A stretch of 64,000 nucleotides of DNA from positions 27,927 through 91,926 of the forward strand of contig JANQSN010000062.1 in the NCBI GenBank assembly GCA_028284045.1. Direction: 5' to 3'. The DNA comes from Alphaproteobacteria bacterium (lineage in GTDB: Bacteria; Pseudomonadota; Alphaproteobacteria; DSM-16000; Inquilinaceae). The translations under genes and the position numbers were made by a program. This document shows, piece after piece, positions 29,672-38,578 of the stretch. The notes below the pieces were generated by a model. That model did not search any database. It was given only the letters and a program-made list of their open reading frames with translations, and was not told the origin of the DNA. Positions within the stretch are counted from its first letter, which is position 1, and each line of letters starts with the position of its first letter.

Positions 29672-30112
29672 CTACCAGCTACCGGTATTGCCCATCGACG
29701 CCCAAGGCTCTTGCGCCGGTTGGGCGTCACCCTTCTGCAACAGTTCGACGGAGATGCCGTCGGGCGAGCGGATGAAGGCCATGCGGCCGTCGCGGGGCGG
29801 GCGGTTGATGGTCACGCCCTTGTCCATCAGGTCCCGGCAGAGGCCGTAGATGTCGTCGACTTCATAGGCCAAGTGGCCGAAATTGCGGCCGCCGGTGTAG
29901 GCTTCCGGATCCCAGTTGAAGGTCAGCTCGACCAGCGGCGCACGCGCCGCCTGAGCGTGATCGACGTCCTCGCCGGCCGACAGGAAGACCAGCGTGAACC
30001 GCCCCTTGTCGTTGTCGACCCGGCGCACCTCGGTCATGCCGAGCTTGTTGCAATAGAAGTCGAGCGACGCGTCGAGATCGCTCACCCGCACCATGGTATG
30101 CAGATACCGCAT
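29672..30112 (-). CDS. gloA: Lactoylglutathione lyase (glyoxalase I)
   Basis: A 146-aa cytoplasmic metalloenzyme of the VOC fold that isomerises the methylglyoxal-glutathione hemithioacetal to S-lactoylglutathione. All four metal ligands of the E. coli type are in place: His5, Glu62, His80 and Glu123. The signature [11 protein letters not shown] and the [15 protein letters not shown] stretch (here [12 protein letters not shown]) support the call. I use the start at 30112 ([10 protein letters not shown]), which matches family ends; an in-frame extension to 30244 only translates the REP-like element upstream. Its stop lies 3 nt from the stop of the convergent KAP gene, so the latter was fitted in very tightly. 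Confidence 0.95.
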   Translation of the reverse strand: MRYLHTMVRVSDLDASLDFYCNKLGMTEVRRVDNDKGRFTLVFLSAGEDVDHAQAARAPLVELTFNWDPEAYTGGRNFGHLAYEVDDIYGLCRDLMDKGVTINRPPRDGRMAFIRSPDGISVELLQKGDAQPAQEPWASMGNTGSW

Positions 30113-30205
30113 CGCACGCCCTTTCGCGGTGTGCCGTCGAGACCGGGCCCTTGCGACGTGCCGGGGCCGCATAGGCGGGCCGCGCTCACCCAACCCGGCC
30201 TGAAT

Positions 30206-30277
30206 CGTCATTCCCGCGAAAGCGGGAATCTCTAGACCACACAAGCGGCTGAAGATCTCCGCCTTCGCGGAGATGAC
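30206..30277. repeat. REP-like paired hairpins
   Basis: ATTCCCGC-GAAA-GCGGGAAT (30210-30229) is the widespread GTCATTCCCGCGAAAGC type of intergenic palindrome; ATCTCCGC-CTTC-GCGGAGAT (30254-30273) is a second, diverged hairpin in opposite orientation, and the outer GTCAT and ATGAC ends are mutually inverted. This is a BIME-like element between gloA and rpsU, possibly acting as a transcript end or stabiliser. Confidence 0.75.
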
Positions 30278-30314
30278 GTTGGCGAATGCTCTCAGCCCAA
30301 CGTCGACCGAAGGG

Positions 30315-30518
30315 CTAGTAGCCCTCGCGCTCCATGCGCTTGCGCAGCAGCTTGCGCGCGCGGCGGATTGCCTCCGCCTTCTCGCGGGCCCGCCGCTCCG
30401 AAGGCTTCTCGTAGCTGCGCCGCAGCTTCATCTCGCGGAAGACGCCCTCGCGCTGCATCTTCTTCTTCAGCGCGCGCAAGGCTTGATCGACATTGTTGTC
30501 GCGGACTTGAACCTGCAC
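30315..30518 (-). CDS. rpsU: Small ribosomal subunit protein bS21
   Basis: A 67-aa, strongly basic ribosomal protein of the 30S subunit that assists mRNA engagement during initiation. The start [20 protein letters not shown], the [16 protein letters not shown] centre and the Arg/Lys/Ala-rich tail are diagnostic of the alphaproteobacterial form. AGAAGAGAG lies just upstream of the start on the minus strand as a ribosome site. It is divergent from the hydrogenase operon; the shared 344-bp region contains the FNR-type box, which is oriented by position to the hydrogenase side. Confidence 0.96.
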   Translation of the reverse strand: MQVQVRDNNVDQALRALKKKMQREGVFREMKLRRSYEKPSERRAREKAEAIRRARKLLRKRMEREGY

Positions 30519-30741
30519 TGGGCTCTCTTCTCCTTGCCTGATCCTCGCGTCGCCGGTGCCCGTCGCGGATCGGCGATCCGCGTGCGGCCGGTCGGCATCC
30601 GGCGAACCAGCTTGTCGTCAAGAAACGGCCGGACACGCCTTTGCAGCAAGGCAACACCCGACATCGCGCAAAGGAAACCCTTCGCGGCGCACGCGACCGG
30701 ATACCCGAGATCGGCCGCGAACGCAAGATCCGCCGCGCCGC

Positions 30742-30755
30742 TTGATGGACATCAA
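30742..30755 (+). promoter_or_regulatory. FNR/FixK-type box upstream of the hydrogenase operon
   Basis: TTGAT-GGAC-ATCAA is a perfect match to the FNR/FixK/ANR consensus TTGATNNNNATCAA. Its centre (30748.5) lies 33 bp before the centre of the candidate -10 TATCAT (30779-30784), nearly the spacing of a class II FNR-dependent promoter (box at about -41.5). The predicted transcript would start near 30790 and run into hydB at 30863. It suggests induction under low oxygen. Confidence 0.85.
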
Positions 30756-30778
30756 GGCGCCAGCATCGGATCGCAGGT

Positions 30779-30784
30779 TATCAT
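30779..30784 (+). promoter_or_regulatory. Candidate -10 element of the hydrogenase promoter
   Basis: TATCAT matches the TATAAT consensus at five of six positions and sits at the distance from the FNR-type box expected for activation at -41.5. No separate -35 is needed in such promoters because the box replaces it. Confidence 0.6.
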
Positions 30785-30862
30785 GGATACTGCCTGGTTG
30801 CGCCTGCCGTCTGGACCCGGGTCCGCCGGCAGCCCGCCCATCCGCTGCCAAGGCGAGCGTTC

Positions 30863-32038
30863 ATGACCCAGCGTACGCATCGCGGCGACACGGCCGGCAA
30901 CGATGCGGCCGTTCTCGACCGCGACGGGCTCGCCGCCCTGATCGCCGGCTTGTCCGCGGCCGGTTTCTCGGTGATCGGACCCCGCATCGCCGACGGCGCG
31001 GTGGTGCTGGACGAGATCACCGACATCGCCGACCTGCCCGCCGGCTGGCGGGTCGACCAGGCCCCCGGGCGCGTCGAGACCCGCCCCGCCGACCCCGACG
31101 CCCCGCCCCATCTGTTCGACACCGTGCTGCCCGCCCAGGGCCTGAAGCGCTACCTCTATCCGCCGCGGCGCCGGCTCTGGCAGGCCGACCGCGACGCCGC
31201 CGGCGGCTGGCACCTGTCGGACGAGGATGCACAGCCGCCCCCCGCGCTGGCCTTCCTCGGCCTGCGGCCTTGCGAGTTGGCCGCCGTCGCGGTGCAGGAC
31301 CGCGTCTTCCTGGAAGGTCCCTACGCCGACTCCGACTACGCGGCGCGCCGACGCCGCGCCGTCCTCATCGCCGTCAACTGCACCCGCGCCGCGGCGACCT
31401 GCTTCTGCGCCTCCATGGGCACGGGCCCCCGGGCGACCGCCGGCTACGACTTGGCGCTGACCGAAATCCCCGACCCGGACGCCCCCCGCTTCCTGGCGGA
31501 GGCCGGCAGCGACCGCGGCCGGGCGCTCCTGGCGGATCTGCCGCAGCGCTCCGCCGACCCCACCGACCGGGCCGCGGCCGATGCCGCCACCGCCGAAGCG
31601 ACGCGGCAGATGGACCCGGCCAACGGCGGCCGCGCGATGATCGGCGACGTCGCAGACCTGTTGCGCCGCACTCTCGACCACCCCCATTGGGATCGCGTCG
31701 CCGAGCGCTGCCTCGGCTGCACCAATTGCACGCTGGTCTGCCCCACCTGCTTCTGCGCCACGGTGGAGGACGAGACCACGCTGGACGGCGCCACCGCCAC
31801 CCGCTGGCGGCGCTGGGATAGCTGCTTCGCCGTCGGCTTCAGCTACATGCACGGCGGCAGCGTGCGCCGCGAGATGAGCGCCCGATACCGTCAATGGATG
31901 ACCCACAAGCTGGCCCACTGGCACGACCAGTTCGGCGTGTCCGGCTGCGTCGGCTGTGGGCGCTGCATCGCCTGGTGCCCGGTCGGCATCGACATCACCG
32001 CCGAGGCCCAGGCGATCGCCGCCAGCGAGGAGCGCTGA
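30863..32038 (+). CDS. hydB: Group 3b [NiFe] hydrogenase (sulfhydrogenase) beta subunit, Fe-S electron transfer
   Basis: A 391-aa cytoplasmic iron-sulfur protein that carries electrons between the [NiFe] catalytic module and the flavin subunit. Two ferredoxin-like cysteine clusters are plain near the C-terminus: [16 protein letters not shown] and [12 protein letters not shown]. Earlier cysteines ([17 protein letters not shown]) are also conserved in sulfhydrogenase beta and anaerobic sulfite reductase A proteins. ATG 30863 follows an FNR-type promoter. It ends 3 nt before the cyclic-nucleotide-domain gene. The order hydB-(cNMP)-hydG-hydD-hydA is that of bidirectional NADP-linked group 3b enzymes, which oxidise or evolve H2 with NADP(H). 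Confidence 0.92.
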   Translation: MTQRTHRGDTAGNDAAVLDRDGLAALIAGLSAAGFSVIGPRIADGAVVLDEITDIADLPAGWRVDQAPGRVETRPADPDAPPHLFDTVLPAQGLKRYLYPPRRRLWQADRDAAGGWHLSDEDAQPPPALAFLGLRPCELAAVAVQDRVFLEGPYADSDYAARRRRAVLIAVNCTRAAATCFCASMGTGPRATAGYDLALTEIPDPDAPRFLAEAGSDRGRALLADLPQRSADPTDRAAADAATAEATRQMDPANGGRAMIGDVADLLRRTLDHPHWDRVAERCLGCTNCTLVCPTCFCATVEDETTLDGATATRWRRWDSCFAVGFSYMHGGSVRREMSARYRQWMTHKLAHWHDQFGVSGCVGCGRCIAWCPVGIDITAEAQAIAASEER

Positions 32039-32041
32039 GCC

Positions 32042-32530
32042 ATGGAACAGATCCGCGGGATCGACAGCTTGGTGCGCGAGCACCCCTTCTGTCAGGACCT
32101 CGACGAGGCCGCCATCGCGCTGATGAGCGGCTGTGCGAAGAACGAGCAATTCCCGGCGGGCAGCATGATCGCGCGGGAGAACCAGCCGAGCGAGCGGCTG
32201 TTCCTCCTGCGCTACGGCACCGCCGCGCTGGAGATCCGCCGGCCCGGCCACGACCCGCTGATCATCGAGACGCTGGAGGCCGGCGAGATCCTCGGCTGGT
32301 CGTGGATCGTGCCGCCCTATCGCTGGGCCTATGACGTCCGCGCGGTGACCATCGTCCGCGCCATCAGCGTTGAGGCAGGCTGCCTGCGCGCCAAATGCGA
32401 CGACGACCATTCCTTCGGCTACGAGATCTATCACCGCATCCTGCGGGTCATGGCCAACCGCCTGTCGGCGACCCGGCTGCGGCTGGTCGATCTCTACGCG
32501 CCGCCGCCCCGCGCGGCCCGCGCTCCCTGA
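32042..32530 (+). CDS. Stand-alone cyclic-nucleotide-binding-domain protein
   Basis: A 162-aa protein made of one cNMP-binding (Crp-type) beta-roll. [26 protein letters not shown] and [24 protein letters not shown] correspond to the phosphate-binding cassette region, although the Arg-Ser/Thr pair that contacts cAMP is not evident, so another ligand, or none, is possible. A C-terminal helix follows ([20 protein letters not shown]), but there is no helix-turn-helix, hence it is not a transcription factor of the usual kind. It sits between the beta and gamma hydrogenase genes, 3 nt after the former and about 20 nt before the latter, so it is probably a component or allosteric regulator of the complex. 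Confidence 0.85.
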   Translation: MEQIRGIDSLVREHPFCQDLDEAAIALMSGCAKNEQFPAGSMIARENQPSERLFLLRYGTAALEIRRPGHDPLIIETLEAGEILGWSWIVPPYRWAYDVRAVTIVRAISVEAGCLRAKCDDDHSFGYEIYHRILRVMANRLSATRLRLVDLYAPPPRAARAP

Positions 32531-32549
32531 CGCCCCGCGACCGGCTCAG

Positions 32550-33419
<870 letters not shown>

Positions 33420-33425
33420 GAGGCC

Positions 33426-34244
33426 ATGGCCCGCTCCGCCCCCCACGACGCGAAGCCCGACGGCGACCGGCGCGCGCCCAAGCGGCCGAAGCTGGCGGTG
33501 TGGAAGTTCTCCTCCTGCGACGGCTGCCAGCTCAGCCTGCTCGACTGCGAGGACGAGCTGCTGGCCGTCGCGGAGGCGGTGGAGATCGCCTATTTCCTGG
33601 AGGCGACGCGGGCGCGCATCCGCGGCCCCTACGACGTCTCGCTGGTCGAGGGGTCGATCACCACGCCCGACGACATCCGCCGCATCCAGAAGATCCGCGG
33701 CCAGTCGCGCCTGCTGGTCACCATCGGCGCCTGCGCCACCGCCGGCGGTATCCAGGCGCTGCGCAACTTCGCGCGCATCCATGATTTCGTCACGGCCGTC
33801 TACCCGACGCCGCACTATATCGAGACGCTGGCCACCTCCACGCCGATCCATGACTACGTGCCGGTCGATCTGGAGCTGCGGGGCTGCCCGATCGACAAGC
33901 ACCAGCTCCTGGAACTGCTGTCGGCCCTGCTGAACGGCCGCGCCCCGGTGCTGCCCACCCACGCCGTGTGCGTGGAGTGCAAGATGCGGGGCGTGCCCTG
34001 CGTGGCGGTAGCCAAGGGCGCGCCCTGCCTAGGCCCGGTTACCCAGGCCGGCTGCGGCGCGCTTTGCCCAGCGGTGGGGCGCGCCTGCTACGGCTGCTTC
34101 GGTCCACAGGAGAGCCCGAACTGTTCCGCACTGGCCGCCACGCTGAAGGCCGGCGGCCTGGAGCGCCGGCAGATCGCGCACGCCTTCCGCTCCTTCAACG
34201 CCGGCGCGGAAGCCTTCCGCCGGGAAAGCGAAGTCCATGATTGA
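33426..34244 (+). CDS. hydD: Group 3b [NiFe] hydrogenase small subunit (delta)
   Basis: A 272-aa small subunit that carries the Fe-S cluster closest to the [NiFe] site. The proximal-cluster pattern is [16 protein letters not shown] (CxxC), then [10 protein letters not shown] and LRGCPIDK further on. More cysteines towards the C-terminus ([33 protein letters not shown]) would hold further clusters, as in other soluble group 3 enzymes. There is no twin-Arg signal, so the complex is cytoplasmic. It overlaps the large-subunit gene by 8 nt. Confidence 0.94.
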   Translation: MARSAPHDAKPDGDRRAPKRPKLAVWKFSSCDGCQLSLLDCEDELLAVAEAVEIAYFLEATRARIRGPYDVSLVEGSITTPDDIRRIQKIRGQSRLLVTIGACATAGGIQALRNFARIHDFVTAVYPTPHYIETLATSTPIHDYVPVDLELRGCPIDKHQLLELLSALLNGRAPVLPTHAVCVECKMRGVPCVAVAKGAPCLGPVTQAGCGALCPAVGRACYGCFGPQESPNCSALAATLKAGGLERRQIAHAFRSFNAGAEAFRRESEVHD

Positions 34245-35562
34245 GACGGCCGCCGCCGGACAGGCCGGCAAGGGCCGGCGCACCATCAAGGTCGAGGCGC
34301 TGGCGCGGGTGGAAGGCGAAGGTGCCCTGTCGGTCCGCGTCAAGGACGGCCAGGTGCGCGACATCAAGTTCCGCATCTTCGAGCCGCCGCGCTTCTTCGA
34401 GGCGCTGTTGCGGGGCCGGCTCTATTCCGACGCGCCCGACATCACCGCGCGGATCTGCGGCATCTGCCCGGTCGCCTATCTGATGGGCGCCAGCCATGCC
34501 ATGGAAGCCGCGCTCGGCCTGACGCCGACGGCGGAAATCCGCGCGCTGCGCCGCCTGCTCTATTGCGGCGAGTGGATCCAAAGCCATGTGCTGCACGCCG
34601 CCTTGCTGCACGCGCCCGACTTCCTCGGCCTCGACGACGCGCTGGTGCTGGCCAAGACCGACCGCGCGGTGGTGGAAACGGCGCTGGAACTCAAGAAACT
34701 CGGCAACGAGATCCTGGAGATCGTCGGCGGCCGCGCCGTCCACCCGGTCAACACGCGGGTCGGCGGCTTCTTCAAGGCGCCCAGCGGATCGGTCATCCGG
34801 CCGCTCGCCGACCGGCTGAAGCGCGGCGCCGACCAGGCCGAACGGCTCGGCCGCGTCTTCGGCGGCTTCGACTTCCCCGATTACGACCACGCCTATACCT
34901 GCGTCAGCCTGCACCACCCCGACACTTATGCGATCGAGGACGGGCGCCTGGTCTCCAGCCTCGGCCTCGATGTGGCCGTAGACGGCTTCTTCGAGCATTT
35001 CGGCGAGGCGCATGTCGCCCATTCCAACGCGCTGCACGGCGTTGCCCGGGACGGCAGCGGCCCGTATCTGGTCGGCCCGATCGCCCGCTACAACAACAAC
35101 CACGCCCAGCTTTCCCCACGCGCGCGGGCGCTGGCCGCGGCAGCCGGTCTCGGCCCCGTCTGCACCAACCCGTTCCAGAGCATCGTCGTGCGCATGGTGG
35201 AGACGCTCTATGCCTGCGAGGAGGCCGCCCGGCTGGCGGAAGACTACCGGCCGCCGGAGCCGGCGGCGGTCGAGGGCGAGGCCCGCGCCGGCCTCGGCCA
35301 TGGCTGCACCGAGGCGCCGCGCGGCATCTGCGTCCACCGTTACCGCCTGGACGACGACGGCCGTATCGTCGAGGCGGATATCGTGCCGCCCACCTCCCAG
35401 AACCAGCCGCAGATCGAGGCGGACCTGTTGGGCGTCGTCGAACGCAACCTGCATCTCGACGATGAGGCGCTGAAATGGCGCTGCGAGCAGACCATTCGCA
35501 ACTACGACCCCTGCATCTCCTGCGCCACCCATTTCCTGGATCTTGAGATGATCCGCGAATGA
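34237..35562 (+). CDS. hydA: Group 3b [NiFe] hydrogenase large subunit (alpha)
   Basis: A 441-aa catalytic subunit binding the Ni-Fe centre. The L1 motif [17 protein letters not shown] supplies Cys74 and Cys77; the L2 motif DPCISCATH supplies Cys426 and Cys429. Residues after that His (FLDLEMIRE) form the short C-terminal extension removed by the maturation protease, whose gene follows with an ATGA overlap (35559-35562). Both motifs are intact, so the enzyme should be active once matured. Length and motif type fit group 3b (NADP-coupled, relatively oxygen-tolerant) rather than group 3d enzymes, which have different diaphorase subunits. General maturation genes (hypABCDEF) are not in the window. 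Confidence 0.95.
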   Translation: MIETAAAGQAGKGRRTIKVEALARVEGEGALSVRVKDGQVRDIKFRIFEPPRFFEALLRGRLYSDAPDITARICGICPVAYLMGASHAMEAALGLTPTAEIRALRRLLYCGEWIQSHVLHAALLHAPDFLGLDDALVLAKTDRAVVETALELKKLGNEILEIVGGRAVHPVNTRVGGFFKAPSGSVIRPLADRLKRGADQAERLGRVFGGFDFPDYDHAYTCVSLHHPDTYAIEDGRLVSSLGLDVAVDGFFEHFGEAHVAHSNALHGVARDGSGPYLVGPIARYNNNHAQLSPRARALAAAAGLGPVCTNPFQSIVVRMVETLYACEEAARLAEDYRPPEPAAVEGEARAGLGHGCTEAPRGICVHRYRLDDDGRIVEADIVPPTSQNQPQIEADLLGVVERNLHLDDEALKWRCEQTIRNYDPCISCATHFLDLEMIRE

Positions 35563-36098
35563 CGGCGCCGGAAAGGGCTGCGCCGGAGGGGCCGGAGCGT
35601 TTCGACCTCGTCATCGGCGTCGGCCATCCCGACCGCGGCGACGACGGCGTCGGCCCCTTCGTGGCAGAGCAGGTGCGCGGCGCCGGGGGCGCGGCCGCCG
35701 TCATCCACGGCGACTGCCTGTCGCTGCTGACGCTGTGGGCCGATGCCGGCCGCGTCGCGCTGGTGGACGCCGCACAACTCGGCGCGCCGCCGGGCACGGT
35801 CCGGCGCTTCGCGATCGGCGAGGACGCGCTGCCCGCCGGCGCCTTCGGCTCGGCCAGCCACCTGCTCGGCCCCGCGGCGGCCATCGGCCTGGCGGAGACG
35901 CTGGGCCGCCTGCCACCGGTCCTGGTGATCTTTGCCATCCAGGCGGCCGGCACGGCCCTAGGCGCCGGCCTGTCGGCGCCGGTGCGGACGGCAGCGGAGC
36001 AGCTTGCCGCGAGCCTATCCCAGTCGACCGAGCCGCCGTCCCCCCGCCTTAGCCTCGCGGAGAGAGGCGCAGGACCTGCCCGTCGGACGAGTCCGTGA
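35559..36098 (+). CDS. Hydrogenase maturation endopeptidase (HyaD/HycI family)
   Basis: A 179-aa protease that trims the large-subunit C-terminus after Ni insertion. The start [19 protein letters not shown] is the family signature with the nickel-sensing Asp; a second acidic site is [10 protein letters not shown], and the third ligand is the His in SASHLLG. It is the last gene of the hydrogenase operon, translationally coupled to hydA. Its 3' end overlaps, convergently, the 3' end of the sugar dehydrogenase gene on the other strand by 50 bp (36049-36098); the last residues are Pro/Ser/Arg-rich and probably dispensable. Confidence 0.9.
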   Translation: MTAPERAAPEGPERFDLVIGVGHPDRGDDGVGPFVAEQVRGAGGAAAVIHGDCLSLLTLWADAGRVALVDAAQLGAPPGTVRRFAIGEDALPAGAFGSASHLLGPAAAIGLAETLGRLPPVLVIFAIQAAGTALGAGLSAPVRTAAEQLAASLSQSTEPPSPRLSLAERGAGPARRTSP

Positions 36099-37212
36099 TC
36101 ACGTAGATCGATCCGTCCGGCGCCTCGGCGACGTCGCGGATGCGGTGGCCGAGTGCCTCCAACAGCCGCTCTTCGCCGATCACCTGCTCGCCGTCCAGCT
36201 CCAGGCGCACCAACGCGGTGGACCGCAGGCCGCCGACGAACAGGTCGCCCTGCCAGTCGGGAAACGCCTCGCCGCCATAGAAGATCATGCCCGAGGGCGC
36301 GATCACCGGGGTCCAGGTGTAGATGGGGTCGGTCATGCCGGGCAGGGTCCGCTCCCCCGTCCCGACCGGCGTGCCGATATAGTTGATGCCGTGGGAGACC
36401 AGCGGCCAGCCGTAGTTGGCGCCGCGCGCGACGATGTTCAGCTCGTCGCCGCCGCGCGGCCCATGCTCGATCTCCCACACCTGGCCGGTCGCCGGGTTGA
36501 GGGCTGCGGCCTGGATATTGCGGTGGCCGTAGGACCAGATCTCCGGCAAGGCATCGGCCTGCCCGACAAAGGGGTTGTCCGGCGGCACGCTGCCATCCGG
36601 GAAGATCCGCACCACCTTGCCGAGATGGCTGTCGAGATCCTGCGCCTGGCCGCGATAGGCGCGGTCGGACCGCTCGCCGAGCGCCACGAACAAGTGCCCA
36701 GCCTCGTCGAACACCAGGCGGGAGCCGAAATGCTTGGTGCTGCGCACCTGCGGCTGCTGACGGAAGATGATCCGGCCGTCCTGAAGGCTGGTCGCGTCGT
36801 CGGTCAGCCGGACGCGCAGCACGGTCGTACCGTTGGTGTCGTCCCGCCCCGGCTCGGCATAGCTCAGATAGATCAGCCGGTTGGCCAGGAAATCGGGGTC
36901 CAACGCAACGTCCAACAGCCCGCCCTGATCGCGGGCGAAGACCGGCGGCGTGCGGGCGACGGGATCGGACAGTGCGCCGTCGGCGCCGAGCAGGCGCAGC
37001 CGCCCCGGCCGCTCGGTGATCAGCGCGCTGCCATCCGGCAGGAAGGCGATGGCCCAGGGGTGCTCTAGGCCCCCCGCTACCGTCTCCACGGCGAAGCGCG
37101 CCTGCTGGCTCTCCACCACATGGTCGACCGCCAGCGCCGGTGTGCCCGCCAGCAACAGCGCGAGCGCCGCCGTGAGCAGCCCACCTGCCCGTCTCGCGAT
37201 AGGGTTCGCCAT
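36049..37212 (-). CDS. PQQ-dependent soluble aldose dehydrogenase
   Basis: A 387-aa periplasmic six-bladed beta-propeller of the YliI/Asd family that oxidises aldose sugars with pyrroloquinoline quinone. A signal peptide (RRAGGLLTAALALLLAGTPALA) is present. Typical segments are LEHPWAIAFLPDGSALITERPG, ARDQGGLLDVALDPDF, RSTKHFGSRLVFD (with the catalytic His region), SYGHRNIQAAALNP, EHGPRGGDELN and ANYGWPLVSHGINY. Whether PQQ is made or scavenged by the organism cannot be judged here. The gene stands alone, in convergent orientation to the hydrogenase operon. Confidence 0.92.
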   Translation of the reverse strand: MANPIARRAGGLLTAALALLLAGTPALAVDHVVESQQARFAVETVAGGLEHPWAIAFLPDGSALITERPGRLRLLGADGALSDPVARTPPVFARDQGGLLDVALDPDFLANRLIYLSYAEPGRDDTNGTTVLRVRLTDDATSLQDGRIIFRQQPQVRSTKHFGSRLVFDEAGHLFVALGERSDRAYRGQAQDLDSHLGKVVRIFPDGSVPPDNPFVGQADALPEIWSYGHRNIQAAALNPATGQVWEIEHGPRGGDELNIVARGANYGWPLVSHGINYIGTPVGTGERTLPGMTDPIYTWTPVIAPSGMIFYGGEAFPDWQGDLFVGGLRSTALVRLELDGEQVIGEERLLEALGHRIRDVAEAPDGSIYVITDSSDGQVLRLSPRG

Positions 37213-37296
37213 AGTGGGACCGCTCCCTTCGCCAATGCGCGATACCGGTCCGTTGTGACGGCGCCCGGCGCGGTCGACAAGGGTACAGAAGGCCGC

Positions 37297-38070
37297 TCAG
37301 CGCCCTTTGAACACCGGCGGGCGCTTCTCCGCGAAGGCGGTCGTGCCCTCGCCGGCATCCTCCGTCGCGGCGGCGGCCACGGCGGCCAGCGCTTCCAAGG
37401 TCGCGCCGGTGTCGAGGCCGCGGCCGGCATCGATGGCCATCTTGGCGATCTCCAGCGCCGGCGGGGCGAGGCGGCAGATCGCCGCGGCAACCTCCTGGGC
37501 CTGATCGGCCACCGCCTCGGCCGGCACCGACCAGTTGGCCAGCCCCCAGGACAGCGCCGTGGCCGCATCGACCGGTTGGGCGGTGAAGATCATCTGCTTG
37601 GCACGGGCCGGCCCGATCAGGGCGGGTAGCCGCTGGGTGCCGCCCCAGCCGGGCACGGCACCGATCGACGCCTCCGGCAGGCCGAGGCGGGCGGTCTGCG
37701 CCACGATGCGCAGATCGGCAGCCAGCGCCAGCTCCAGCCCGCCGCCGAAGGCATCGCCGTTCAGCGCGGCGATCACCGGCACCCGCCGGCGGGCGAGCCG
37801 GTCGAATGCCCGATGGCCGATATGGATCCAGCGCCGCCGCAAATCTTCCGGCCCCTGGCGCGCCCAAACCCCGATATCCGCGCCGACGCAGAAGGCCCGG
37901 CCGGTCCCGGTGAGGATCAGCGCGCGCAGATCCTCGCGCTCGTCGAGAGCGCCCACCGCCTCGGCCAACCGGGCCAGCATCTCCGGCGTCAGGGCGTTCA
38001 GCTTCTCCGGCCGGTTCAGCCGAAGGATCGGCACGGCCGGCGCGCCCTCGACGACGATATGCTCGGCCAT
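37297..38070 (-). CDS. Enoyl-CoA hydratase/isomerase family protein
   Basis: A 257-aa crotonase-fold protein. LNRPEKLNALTPEM, RAFCVGADIGVW (oxyanion-hole region), LNGDAFGGGLELALAADLRI and ARLGLPEASIGAVPGWGGTQRLP are standard landmarks. Glu in the PEASIG segment corresponds to one catalytic acid; the other acidic position in GGGLELAL is a hydrophobic or Glu context that does not settle hydratase versus isomerase. The C-terminal AFAEKRPPVFKGR is also typical. A small dyad TAAA-TCG-TTTA (38115-38125) lies in its upstream region. The substrate is unknown. Confidence 0.88.
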   Translation of the reverse strand: MAEHIVVEGAPAVPILRLNRPEKLNALTPEMLARLAEAVGALDEREDLRALILTGTGRAFCVGADIGVWARQGPEDLRRRWIHIGHRAFDRLARRRVPVIAALNGDAFGGGLELALAADLRIVAQTARLGLPEASIGAVPGWGGTQRLPALIGPARAKQMIFTAQPVDAATALSWGLANWSVPAEAVADQAQEVAAAICRLAPPALEIAKMAIDAGRGLDTGATLEALAAVAAAATEDAGEGTTAFAEKRPPVFKGR

Positions 38071-38152
38071 GCGCTGACCCTCGGATGCTAACAGGAGATC
38101 TCGGAAGGGCCAGGTAAATCGTTTAACCGAGCCACGTCAACCGGTGGGCGGC

Positions 38153-38539
38153 TCAACTGCAGCGCACCGCTTCGATCGCCTGACCGGTGCCGACGAAGGT
38201 GCCGTTGAAGCGGTCGCCCTGGAAGCCGTCGATGCGTAGCACCACCGACGACACGCCGATGACCGTGTCGACCCCCATCTCGCTTTCCTGCAGGATCATC
38301 AGGATCTGACCGTCTTCAACGACCCACAGGCCCCAGCCCCACTCGTCGAACCAGATCTCGCCGTCGGCGGTCAGGCCCATGCCGTCGCTGCTGGCGCAAC
38401 TCCCGTCGAAGCTCCAGGTGCCGATCAGCTCCGCACCGCTCGGCATGCCGGCTGTTTCGGCCTCTGCCGCGGTCGTCCCGGCCAAGGCGGCCGCGATCAA
38501 GACTGCTGCGACCGCCCTGCCCGTATCGGCCACCGTCAT
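38153..38539 (-). CDS. Small exported hypothetical protein
   Basis: A 128-aa protein with a signal peptide (AVAAVLIAAALAGTTAAEAE). The mature part has two likely disulfide-forming features: GSCASS near residue 48 and a C-terminal ...AVRCS. LIGTWSFDGSCAS followed by beta-rich segments (VVLRIDGFQGDRFNGTFVGTG) suggests a small lipocalin-like or barrel fold, but I recognise no family. It lies between the enoyl-CoA hydratase and amn genes, same strand, 40 bp after amn. Confidence 0.75.
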   Translation of the reverse strand: MTVADTGRAVAAVLIAAALAGTTAAEAETAGMPSGAELIGTWSFDGSCASSDGMGLTADGEIWFDEWGWGLWVVEDGQILMILQESEMGVDTVIGVSSVVLRIDGFQGDRFNGTFVGTGQAIEAVRCS

Positions 38540-38578
38540 GGGCTCGCCCTCCAGGTTCGCAAGGGCGGGCGGGCCGAT

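Noticed and set aside
30113..30244. N-terminal extension of gloA
   Set aside because: The extension translates the REP-like hairpin (the [10 protein letters not shown] pattern commonly produced by this repeat); the family start is at 30112.
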